Assembly: GCA_015485455.1 (NCBI GenBank)
Contig: WFTN01000257.1
Coordinates: 1-14,829 of the forward strand
Reading direction: 5' to 3'
DNA: 14,829 bases
Source: Planctomycetota bacterium
Lineage (GTDB): Bacteria > Planctomycetota > GCA-002687715 > DRQF01
Part shown: positions 7,353 to 13,313 of the stretch, in pieces
Layout: the number at the start of each line of letters is the position of its first letter
How positions within the stretch are numbered: the first letter of the stretch is position 1
Made by a program: the position numbers and the translations under genes
Notes under the pieces: model-generated
What the model was told of the DNA's origin: nothing
Seen by the model: the letters and a program-made list of their open reading frames with translations, nothing else
The model's database searches: none

Positions 7353-7808
7353 ATGATGATTGCTTGCACACCTCGTTCGCTTTTCTCATGGAATTATGAT
7401 CTCCTCATGGATAATCGCCAGGCCTACACGCGCATCAACTGGGTGAAAGAAGATGGCGAAGTTGAAGTTGATGGAGTACGCTTCCAGGTGGAGAAGCATG
7501 GCACGTTCAGCGGTCGTTGGACTTTGGAACACCAGGGTGTCATCGTTGCTGAAGGCCAGAAAACCAACCCCTTCACCCGGACCTTCATCATCAAAGCCGC
7601 AGACTATGAGCTTAGGGTCGAAGCTGAAAGCCCCACGACTCGCCACATGATCATCAGAGATGGTGAACAGACCGTTGCGAAGATTCGACCATTGCGTTTT
7701 TTGTCCCGCCGTATGGTGATGGACCTCCGTAAAGGTGGCTACGATTTCGCCGTCTTAGCCTTCACATTCTGGCTCGTTTCTCTCCTGTGGAAGCGCCACG
7801 CCACCTAA
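7353..7808 (+). CDS. Small tubby/LURP-like protein with C-terminal membrane segment
   Basis: A clear AGGAGG at 7342-7347 precedes two tandem ATG codons (7353 and 7356), giving 150-151 residues. The body is rich in beta-type alternation, with repeats of the kind GVRFQVEK, GTFSGRWTLEH and FIIKAADYELRVEA, then AKIRPLRFLSRR. The C-terminus has a hydrophobic helix (FAVLAFTFWLVSLLW, about 132-146) and a short basic tail KRHAT. This pattern recalls the tubby C-terminal-like/LURP-one-related (scramblase-like) beta barrel seen in small bacterial proteins, but I could not confirm it. It follows the sugar operon by 21 bases and may be its last gene or independent. Function unknown; a membrane-associated lipid-binding role is only a guess. 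Confidence 0.8.
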   Translation: MMIACTPRSLFSWNYDLLMDNRQAYTRINWVKEDGEVEVDGVRFQVEKHGTFSGRWTLEHQGVIVAEGQKTNPFTRTFIIKAADYELRVEAESPTTRHMIIRDGEQTVAKIRPLRFLSRRMVMDLRKGGYDFAVLAFTFWLVSLLWKRHAT

Positions 7809-7809
7809 C

Positions 7810-7827
7810 TCGGGATTTTATCCCCGA
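7810..7827 (+). terminator. Weak hairpin after the tubby-like gene
   Basis: TCGGGAT (7810-7816) and ATCCCCGA (7820-7827) can pair around a TTT loop with one bulged C, starting just after the stop codon at 7808. The downstream bases (TTCACTCCTTT) are pyrimidine-rich but lack a true T-run, so it is a poor intrinsic terminator. It may instead mark the 3' end of the left transcript. Confidence 0.3.
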
Positions 7828-7879
7828 TTCACTCCTTTGCATCAGATCAGAATTCTAACTCCTTGAGCATCGGATATTT

Positions 7880-7924
7880 AGGAGGCCTGTTGTGAGGCTA
7901 TCCAGATCGCTATCATAGTGCACT
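7880..7924 (+). promoter_or_regulatory. moaA leader: SD-led 8-codon minicistron or leaderless promoter
   Basis: AGGAGG (7880-7885) sits 6 bases before a GTG (7892) that opens an eight-codon frame ending TAG at 7916-7918, six bases before the moaA ATG at 7925. The moaA ATG itself has no Shine-Dalgarno. In the same bases, TTGTGA (7890-7895), a 15-base spacer and TATCAT (7911-7916) form a promoter-like pair ending 8 bases before the ATG. The two readings exclude each other: the first implies reinitiation from an upstream transcript, the second a leaderless message. The sequence does not resemble the long moco RNA leader of proteobacterial moaA. Confidence 0.4.
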
Positions 7925-8950
7925 ATGACACTTCGTGATCAACACCTGCGTCCCCTCAAGAATCTGCGACTTTCAGTGACCGATCGTTGCAACCTCCGCT
8001 GCCAATATTGCATGCCCGAGGAGAACTACACCTGGTTCCCCCATGAGCAGATTCTTCAATTTGAAGAGTGCTGCCAATTGGTAGATGTCTTCACCGGCTT
8101 AGGTGTGGATAAGGTGCGTTTGACAGGGGGAGAACCCTTGCTTCGCCGTGACCTTCACATTCTTGTTCGGCAGTTGGCTCAAAAGGCGGCTATCAAAGAT
8201 TTGGCCCTGACAACCAATGGCCTTTTGCTCGCGGAGCGGGTCGAAGAACTGAGCGCTGCGGGCTTAGGCAGACTGACTATTAGCCTGGATACCTTGCGCC
8301 ACGATCGCTTCTTCACCTTATCGCGGAGCAAGAAACTTGATCAGGTCATGGAAGGTATTGAAGAGACAAAGAAAACCAGCTTGGCTGCATCTTTGAAGAT
8401 TGACACGGTCGCCATGCGAGGTGTCAATGACGATGAGTTTATTGATCTCATTGAATTTGGCGGTGAGCATGGGGCTGAGGTGCGCTTCATTGAATTCATG
8501 GATGTGGGTGGGGCCACCACTTGGTCAAAAGACAAAGTCGTGACGCGGGCCGAAATGCTGAGAACCTTCGAGAAGCACTATGGTGCTATTGAAGCGGTGC
8601 CGAAGAAAGACTCGGCGCCCGCCGACCAGTATTGTCTCCCTGATGGCCGGATCTTTGGAATCATCTCTTCAACGACTCAACCATTTTGCGGCAACTGTGA
8701 TCGCAGCCGTTTGACGGCGGACGGCAAATGGTTCTTATGCCTCTATGCCAGCACTGGAATCGATCTCCGGGCTCCCTTGAGAGAAGGTGCCAGCACGGAA
8801 GAATTGCAGGCCATCATTGGGCAAGCATGGGGAAGCCGTGATGATCGAGGCGCCGAGGAACGCTTGACGCTCAAAGAGCGCGGTCGGTTGGCAAGTGCTT
8901 CAGACATGCGCAAGAACCCACATTTAGAAATGCACACCCGCGGCGGTTAG
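7925..8950 (+). CDS. moaA: GTP 3',8-cyclase MoaA (molybdenum cofactor synthesis)
   Basis: This is a 341-residue radical SAM enzyme for the first step of molybdopterin synthesis, conversion of GTP to 3',8-cyclo-7,8-dihydro-GTP, which MoaC then processes. The N-terminal 4Fe-4S cluster binds Cys22, Cys26 and Cys29 (CNLRCQYCMP), followed by LTGGEPLLRRD (66-76) for SAM. The C-terminal cluster binds Cys255, Cys258 and Cys272 in the FCGNCDRSRLTADGKWFLC region. The protein ends in RGG, and that conserved double-glycine tail is needed for activity in this family. All hallmarks are intact and the length is normal. No other moa/moe/mod gene lies in the window. It starts a three-gene run with a lipoprotein rhodanese 9 bases downstream. 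Confidence 0.97.
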   Translation: MTLRDQHLRPLKNLRLSVTDRCNLRCQYCMPEENYTWFPHEQILQFEECCQLVDVFTGLGVDKVRLTGGEPLLRRDLHILVRQLAQKAAIKDLALTTNGLLLAERVEELSAAGLGRLTISLDTLRHDRFFTLSRSKKLDQVMEGIEETKKTSLAASLKIDTVAMRGVNDDEFIDLIEFGGEHGAEVRFIEFMDVGGATTWSKDKVVTRAEMLRTFEKHYGAIEAVPKKDSAPADQYCLPDGRIFGIISSTTQPFCGNCDRSRLTADGKWFLCLYASTGIDLRAPLREGASTEELQAIIGQAWGSRDDRGAEERLTLKERGRLASASDMRKNPHLEMHTRGG

Positions 8951-8959
8951 GAGTTCCTC

Positions 8960-9490
8960 ATGCGGTCAAGCTTATTGATTTCGCTTTCTGTCCTGTTGTT
9001 GTTCGCCTGTGGGACACCTGAGCCTGAGACCAGCCGCTGGATTGAGATCAAACAGAAAATCCGTCGGGAGTTTCCCCAAGTCTCGCAAATGTCGGTGGGG
9101 GAGTTGCAGTCTATCTTGGATGACAAGGACGGCGCCCGGCCGTTGATTCTTGATGTTCGAGAGCCCAATGAATTCGCTGTGAGCCACCTAACGGGTGCCC
9201 AGCAAGCGGCGAACACCGAGCAGGCATTGTCCTTACTTGCAACCACAGAAAAGGATCGGCTGATTGTTGCTTATTGTTCTGTTGGCTACCGTTCTTCTCG
9301 TTTGGCCAAGGCTTTGGGAGACCGGGGATTTACCAATGTGCACAACTTGGAGGGGTCTATTTTTGAATGGGCGAACCAAGGGCATGCCGTTTATCGGGGC
9401 AAGACGGAAGTGAAGGAGGTTCACCCCTACAACGATGATTGGGGTCAGCTCCTCAAAGAGGATCTGCGTCAATACGGAGACAAGAACTGA
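8960..9490 (+). CDS. Rhodanese-domain lipoprotein
   Basis: The 176-residue protein has a lipoprotein signal (MRSS, hydrophobic stretch, LFAC with the lipidated Cys17) and one rhodanese domain at about 45-145. The domain shows ILDVREPNEFAVSHLTGA (63-80) and an active-site loop YCSVGYRSS with Cys106 as the catalytic persulfide-forming residue. The conserved tail has VHPYNDDWGQLL. Rhodaneses pass sulfur through the cysteine persulfide. The lipid anchor places this one outside the cytoplasm, so it cannot directly feed the cytoplasmic molybdopterin synthase despite lying next to moaA. Its ribosome site AGGAG overlaps the moaA stop, and its stop overlaps the next start (TGATG). A periplasmic redox or sulfur role is inferred. 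Confidence 0.93.
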   Translation: MRSSLLISLSVLLLFACGTPEPETSRWIEIKQKIRREFPQVSQMSVGELQSILDDKDGARPLILDVREPNEFAVSHLTGAQQAANTEQALSLLATTEKDRLIVAYCSVGYRSSRLAKALGDRGFTNVHNLEGSIFEWANQGHAVYRGKTEVKEVHPYNDDWGQLLKEDLRQYGDKN

Positions 9491-10269
9491 TGATTCCCTA
9501 CTGGCAGTGGTTGGCAATCGTATCAGTTGCTTTCATCGGTTTTGAACGTCTGACAGCAGCGCGCAAGAATCAAAGAGTATTTCGCCCCCAATTTTGGAAC
9601 GATCTGTTCTACCTCGCATTCAATGGCTATTTCTATTACATCGTGACCGGCAGTATCATTGGCTCGGTCGAAAGCCAAACATTGGCTTTTGTTCCGGATT
9701 CCTGGTTGGCTCGTTGCAATGTTTTGGGTGGTCAGCCATTTCTGGTGCAGTTCTTGGTCTACATGGTCATCGCGGACTTTGGCCAATGGTGTGTGCACAA
9801 TCTTCTACACCGTGTTCCATTCCTTTGGCAATTTCACAAGATTCATCACGGGGCTTCTGAGATGGATTGGTTGGTGAATTTTCGCTTTCATTGGATGGAA
9901 CTCGTGGTCTATAAGTCTATCCTCTATTTTCCGCTTTTGATCATGGGTGGTGACATTGAGCCTTTGATGACCGCTTGGGTTTTTGGCACCGCATGGGGCC
10001 ATTTCAACCACGCCAACACAAAAATCAAGATTGGCAAATTGGGTTACATCTTCAATAGCCCGAGCATGCACCTTTGGCACCACGACGCTTCTTCGGAAGG
10101 GGGTGTGGCTAAGAACTTTGGCATTGTCTTGAGTTGTTGGGATTACCTTTTCGGTACCGTTTTTTGGCCCGAGAATCGTGATCCAGGCCGCTTGGGGTAT
10201 CCTGGCGACGATGAGATCCCTCTAGATGTACTACGCCAAGAGGCTTTTCCCCTGTTCAAGAACAAGTGA
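9490..10269 (+). CDS. Fatty acid hydroxylase / sterol desaturase family membrane di-iron protein
   Basis: I choose the ATG at 9490 (TGATG overlap with the rhodanese stop), giving 259 residues. An upstream in-frame start at 9439 would lie inside the rhodanese frame without a ribosome site. Hydrophobic segments at about 5-19, 39-60, 84-98 and 137-168 make it an integral membrane protein. The three histidine clusters of the family are present: HNLLH (103-107), HKIHH (116-120) and HLWHH (194-198), with further histidines at 171 and 174. These bind two irons for O2-dependent hydroxylation or desaturation of lipid chains. Bacterial members modify fatty acids, sterol-like lipids or carotenoids; the substrate here is unknown. 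Co-transcription with the rhodanese lipoprotein suggests an envelope-lipid function. Confidence 0.92.
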   Translation: MIPYWQWLAIVSVAFIGFERLTAARKNQRVFRPQFWNDLFYLAFNGYFYYIVTGSIIGSVESQTLAFVPDSWLARCNVLGGQPFLVQFLVYMVIADFGQWCVHNLLHRVPFLWQFHKIHHGASEMDWLVNFRFHWMELVVYKSILYFPLLIMGGDIEPLMTAWVFGTAWGHFNHANTKIKIGKLGYIFNSPSMHLWHHDASSEGGVAKNFGIVLSCWDYLFGTVFWPENRDPGRLGYPGDDEIPLDVLRQEAFPLFKNK

Positions 10270-10277
10270 TCGCTGCC

Positions 10278-11597
10278 TCAGTCTGATTGCCAGCCAAATT
10301 TCTTAGGATCATAGGGGACTTCTTCTTGCGGGAAGTCCTCAAGCAAGGTGATGGCTCTGGATATCAGTGTGTCGATGCCTTTGACGAGGTCTTGGGGTTG
10401 TAGTGGAATGATCTCCTGGGGCGGTACGCCGATGCCCTCAATCCCTTTGCCATCATTGAAACGTTTCTTGTTGCTGTAGACGCTCACCCTAACTTTGAAG
10501 AATTTCGAGGGCAGATCAATGAGGACTTTGGACGAGCTCATACCGGCGGTGGGACTTTCTCCGATCATGTAAGCTCTGCCGTCTTCTTTGAACATACCGC
10601 TTGCTGTTTCTCCGGCGCTGACAACGCTGCCATCAACGATGACAACGAGGGGACCGCCGTAGTTCTTGGGGCCAGTACTTCGGTAACTCTTCTTGAACTT
10701 GAAACTTTTACCCTTGGGGATGAAACGGCCGAAGAGAGCCTCGTGATCGAAACCACCTCCCGTATTGCCACGAAAATCGAGGATCATACCTTTCGGGTTC
10801 CCTAAGGCGTCGAGGGCTTCGTCCACTTCCTCAACGACGGTACTCTTGCAGCGGCGTATGTGAATGTATCCGAGTCCTTCAGGAGTGGTGGCAAAGTGAA
10901 CGTTGCGTTTCTTGCTGCGCCGGATTCCTTTTGGGAAGAATGCTGGTCCGTCGGGCACTTGCTTCGCCCGTGCGAATGTCAGTGTTTTTTTTCTCTTGCG
11001 GCCAGATTCGTCTTTCACGAGGAGTTTCCACCGTGTTCCCTTGGGGGCAGAAAGTCCACGCTGCAAGGCGAAGAATTCCCCATGTTGTTGGGTGGAGAAA
11101 CTCATCGTGTCCCTGTGCCAAGCAAGGCGACTTCCCAGCCAATCCATGGCCTTTTCGCCATTGACTGCGACCACTTCCATACCTGGTTTCAGGCCAGCGC
11201 TCTTAGCCTCACCCCAAGCTGTCTTGATGAAGAGTTTCTTGCCATTGCGACATAGAAATATGGCAGCCCCTGTGTAGTCCCTGAACTCCGGGAATGGGTC
11301 TAAGTTCTTGGGTTCATTCTCCCCAGGTTGCAGGCGAGCATGACCATCCTGAAGACGGGCAAGCAGACGAATCAAGAGCCTGAGATGTTCGCTATGACTT
11401 TTGGACTGAGCTGCTTTCTTATTGAATTCCCTGCTGATCCTTTTCCAAGGAATCTTCTTCTCTTTGATCAGACCTTTACATTTCTTGCCAATTTCCTTGG
11501 TGACAAATTTCATGTCTTTGACATAGAGCTTCTTCTGCGCCGTCGCCAAGACCGTGCATGTCAGAATACAAAGCACCAAGAATGAGAATTTTCGCAT
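10278..11597 (-). CDS. Exported S41 family (C-terminal processing-like) peptidase
   Basis: The 439-residue protein begins with a Sec-type signal (MRKF, hydrophobic core, cleavage probably after ATA at about residue 20). A short helical region containing LLARLQDGHARLQP, a PDZ-like segment at about 115-160 (SAGLKPGMEVVAVNG) and the S41 catalytic domain from about 240 follow. The domain shows LGYIHIRR, MILDFRGNTGGGF (271-283) and VDGSVVSAGE, where Ser327 fits the nucleophile. In classical CtpA proteases a lysine follows GxxTxGKG; here the aligned stretch is GESPTAGMSSSK, with Met353 in that place, so the Ser/Lys dyad is not obvious. A tricorn/IRBP-like variant or a Lys shift (Lys357) is possible. 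It converges with the desaturase gene, only 8 bases between stops. Confidence 0.9.
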   Translation of the reverse strand: MRKFSFLVLCILTCTVLATAQKKLYVKDMKFVTKEIGKKCKGLIKEKKIPWKRISREFNKKAAQSKSHSEHLRLLIRLLARLQDGHARLQPGENEPKNLDPFPEFRDYTGAAIFLCRNGKKLFIKTAWGEAKSAGLKPGMEVVAVNGEKAMDWLGSRLAWHRDTMSFSTQQHGEFFALQRGLSAPKGTRWKLLVKDESGRKRKKTLTFARAKQVPDGPAFFPKGIRRSKKRNVHFATTPEGLGYIHIRRCKSTVVEEVDEALDALGNPKGMILDFRGNTGGGFDHEALFGRFIPKGKSFKFKKSYRSTGPKNYGGPLVVIVDGSVVSAGETASGMFKEDGRAYMIGESPTAGMSSSKVLIDLPSKFFKVRVSVYSNKKRFNDGKGIEGIGVPPQEIIPLQPQDLVKGIDTLISRAITLLEDFPQEEVPYDPKKFGWQSD

Positions 11598-11632
11598 GAT
11601 TCGATGTTATCAGAGGAATTGTTGATTGTGAA
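11598..11632 (-). promoter_or_regulatory. Promoter of the S41 peptidase gene, probably leaderless
   Basis: Read on the minus strand, TTCACA (11632-11627, one mismatch to TTGACA), a 17-base spacer and TAACAT (11609-11604) form a good sigma70-type pair. Only 6 bases separate the -10 from the ATG at 11597, so transcription would begin at or next to the start codon. No Shine-Dalgarno fits in that space. Confidence 0.55.
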
Positions 11633-11866
11633 GTGACAGAGCATCCCGCCGTCAGCTCATCGCCGTCGTCCCTCTTTTTAATCTTCTGGGAATCTTGGGG
11701 GTCAAACAAGAGCCTAAACGTGAAGCGAAGATTTGAGAATCCCCGAGGAACGAGATTAACCATACGGTACCCGGTCGAATTCGCCAGATAGGGAAACAGA
11801 CCGATGGGACCATGGCTGAAGGGCGGGGAGTGCACCATTGGCGGACACCAGAGTCGATCTTCTTTC
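11598..11866. other. Intergenic region with a nested inverted-repeat structure
   Basis: This 269-base gap has no convincing gene. Three nested complementary pairs occur: TTAATCT (11678-11684) with AGATTAA (11753-11759), CTTGGGG (11694-11700) with CCCCGAG (11741-11747, one G-U pair on the plus strand), and TCAAA (11702-11706) with TTTGA (11732-11736). They could fold into one irregular 82-base stem-loop. No T-run follows on either strand, so it is not a typical terminator. The wobble pair makes a plus-strand RNA slightly more stable. It may be a structured RNA, a dispersed repeat or chance. The promoter of the S41 gene occupies the low-coordinate end. Confidence 0.35.
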
Positions 11867-12163
11867 TTAAGCGTTCTTGGCGGCTAAATTGTAGAAGAGG
11901 CAGATGACGCGGCCGAGGACGTAGCCCAAGAAGAAGCCCCACACCAGACCGAAGCAGGCGCCGATGAAGGTGACATCATAGCCGGGGAAGTATTGGGACA
12001 GGAGGCCCAAGTGTTGGCCAACATTTTCCCCGCCTTTGATGACCAGCCAAATCGTTGCCATGAAAAGACCGAACCCGGAAAGCATTCCCAAGGCTAAACC
12101 CCAAATGCGACCGTTGAGTTGGGTGACGTATTGGTCAGCGCCCGTTGTTTCATTTTGCTTCAT
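11867..12163 (-). CDS. Small membrane protein, 'holin-like' family, copy B
   Basis: I start this at ATG 12163 (TAATG overlap with the upstream stop), giving 98 residues from MKQNETTGAD. It has two hydrophobic segments, about 20-42 (WGLALGMLSGFGLFMATIWLV) and 65-92 (IGACFGLVWGFFLGYVLG), joined by a loop with QYFPGYDV. The pattern of a first helix, a (Y/F)xGY loop, a glycine-rich second helix and a terminal YNL matches short bacterial membrane proteins that databases often label 'bacteriophage holin'. There is no phage context here, so I would not infer lysis. It resembles the gene before it at matching positions (see copy A). Function unknown. Confidence 0.8.
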   Translation of the reverse strand: MKQNETTGADQYVTQLNGRIWGLALGMLSGFGLFMATIWLVIKGGENVGQHLGLLSQYFPGYDVTFIGACFGLVWGFFLGYVLGRVICLFYNLAAKNA

Positions 12164-12543
12164 TAGATGTGGTCCAGGAACTCTCGGTTGGCAGCGAGAT
12201 TCGCTTTTGCGCGAATCACGATGATCCAAACAGCGACAACAAAATTGCGGATGGCGGCAAACATCCATCCCATGACAAAGCCGGTCCATAGTGCCCAGAG
12301 CAAACCAATGAGAGCGCCACCCCAAGTCTCCGGGTTATATCCAGCGAAGTAGTTGCGCATAAGCCAGAGGTGCTGAACACGGTCGGGGGCAAAGAGAAGG
12401 TGAGCGGCATTCATTGAGAACAGCGTCAAGCCAAAAGTCAAGCCGATAGAGATGCCCATGGCTCTCTTCACCAGAGGAGAGAAGGCAAAACGCAGGCTCG
12501 GTGGCAGCTCGCTCAAGTCATCGTTTCTAATCGCTTCTGTCAT
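12163..12543 (-). CDS. Small membrane protein, 'holin-like' family, copy A
   Basis: This is a 126-residue protein with a soluble, acidic N-terminus (residues 1-25), a hydrophobic segment at about 28-50, a loop with NYFAGYNPE and a glycine-rich second segment at about 74-97, extended by a further apolar stretch (FVVAVWIIVI, 101-110) and a short charged tail. The region from about 28 to 102 aligns without gaps to residues 20-93 or so of the downstream copy B, with YFxGY, GALIGLLW/GACFGLVW and a terminal N. The two are therefore tandem homologues that may work as a hetero-oligomer. ATG at 12543 follows AGGGA with 4 bases spacing. A TATAGT -10-like box at 12558-12553 could give the pair its own promoter. 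Function unknown. Confidence 0.85.
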   Translation of the reverse strand: MTEAIRNDDLSELPPSLRFAFSPLVKRAMGISIGLTFGLTLFSMNAAHLLFAPDRVQHLWLMRNYFAGYNPETWGGALIGLLWALWTGFVMGWMFAAIRNFVVAVWIIVIRAKANLAANREFLDHI

Positions 12544-12552
12544 GACGTCCCT

Positions 12553-12558
12553 ACTATA
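12553..12558 (-). promoter_or_regulatory. -10-like box before the small membrane protein pair
   Basis: TATAGT on the minus strand matches 5 of 6 bases of TATAAT and lies 9 bases before the ATG at 12543, in the 22-base gap after the deacetylase stop. No good -35 is seen 16-18 bases upstream. It may be an internal promoter, or the pair may simply be read with the upstream genes. Confidence 0.3.
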
Positions 12559-12565
12559 GCATTGT

Positions 12566-13309
12566 TTAGCCCGGAAAAATGGGGAGTGCCCGTTTCAACC
12601 ATCGAAGCCGCCGCCGTCTGGTGACGAAGCGAGCAAATTTGGGGGTGCCGAAGCTTTCCAAAATCCCTGGCTTTGCGAAGTACCAGGCATCAATCCTGGG
12701 TACTTGCAAGTCATTTGTCGCCGATGTGGTGAGGGCGAAATCTGTGGTGCAGGCTTTCTTGACCAAGCCATCAGCGATAGCAACAACCTGAGAATTGTGG
12801 CTACCATAGGGGTAAGCAAGGGTTTTGGGCCTGACGCCGATGCGGCTCTCAATAGCATCCAAACAAAGGACTATTTCTTCTTCGACTTCTCCGGGGTTTA
12901 AGGTTGGGAGATGTTTGTGATTTCTTGTGTGACAGGCGATTTCGCAGCCGGATTCTGCCAATTTCCCCAATTCGTCCCAATCGAGAAGGGGCAGCTCGGG
13001 GATTTTTGCGGCCACTTCATCGTTCCAGCGATTCGTCTGGCCTACGCGGTCGCTGACCACAAAGAGGGTGGCTTTGAGTCCTCTGTCTCTGAGCCGCGGC
13101 CAAGCTTCAGTGAGGAAGTTGGCAAAAGCATCGTCGAAAGTCAGGGCGATTTGGTGGCCCTGAGATTGTTCTCTGGGAAAGTCGCAAAAGGTCGTCACTT
13201 GGATGTTGCTGGCGACCATCCAATCTAAGTGGCGTTCGAAGGCTAAGGGACTCAAAGAGATGGGAGAGCCGGAGTCGTCCAAAGAATGATACATCAAGGC
13301 CCCAAGCAT
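12566..13309 (-). CDS. NodB-type polysaccharide deacetylase
   Basis: This 247-residue carbohydrate esterase 4 protein removes acyl groups, usually N-acetyl, from glycans. MYHSL near the N-terminus, IALTFDDAF (catalytic base and metal aspartates at TFDD, 57-60), the metal-binding HTRNH (His127 and His131) and AYPYGSHN (165-172) are the canonical motifs. There is no signal peptide or membrane segment, so it acts in the cytoplasm or at the inner membrane face, as is common for small deacetylases in exopolysaccharide loci. The C-terminus is strongly basic (RRRRLRWLKR). It begins 4 bases after the stop of the upstream SDR gene, placing it in the operon with the SDR and a GT4 transferase. The acceptor glycan is unknown. 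Confidence 0.93.
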   Translation of the reverse strand: MLGALMYHSLDDSGSPISLSPLAFERHLDWMVASNIQVTTFCDFPREQSQGHQIALTFDDAFANFLTEAWPRLRDRGLKATLFVVSDRVGQTNRWNDEVAAKIPELPLLDWDELGKLAESGCEIACHTRNHKHLPTLNPGEVEEEIVLCLDAIESRIGVRPKTLAYPYGSHNSQVVAIADGLVKKACTTDFALTTSATNDLQVPRIDAWYFAKPGILESFGTPKFARFVTRRRRLRWLKRALPIFPG

Positions 13310-13313
13310 GGGC

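Noticed and set aside
7809..7924. Moco riboswitch upstream of moaA
   Set aside because: The gap is only 116 bases and I see neither the long paired stem nor the conserved core of the moco RNA; the visible elements are a weak hairpin and the AGGAGG minicistron.
10316..10338. Hairpin GGACTTC/GAAGTCC as a terminator for the plus-strand desaturase gene
   Set aside because: It lies within the coding end of the convergent S41 gene, has a 9-base loop and is not followed by a T-run, so coding sequence explains it.
11740..11790. tRNA-like T-arm (GGTCGAATTC)
   Set aside because: No acceptor, D or anticodon arm can be built around it and the T-loop consensus does not fit.
11476..11838. Open minus-strand frame of about 120 codons across the gap upstream of the S41 gene
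   Set aside because: It overlaps the first 40 codons of the S41 gene including its signal peptide, has no ribosome site, and its residues show no domain or membrane pattern.
11867..12543. Holin pair as evidence for a prophage
   Set aside because: No lysin, integrase or structural phage gene is near, and such labels are commonly given to unrelated short membrane proteins.
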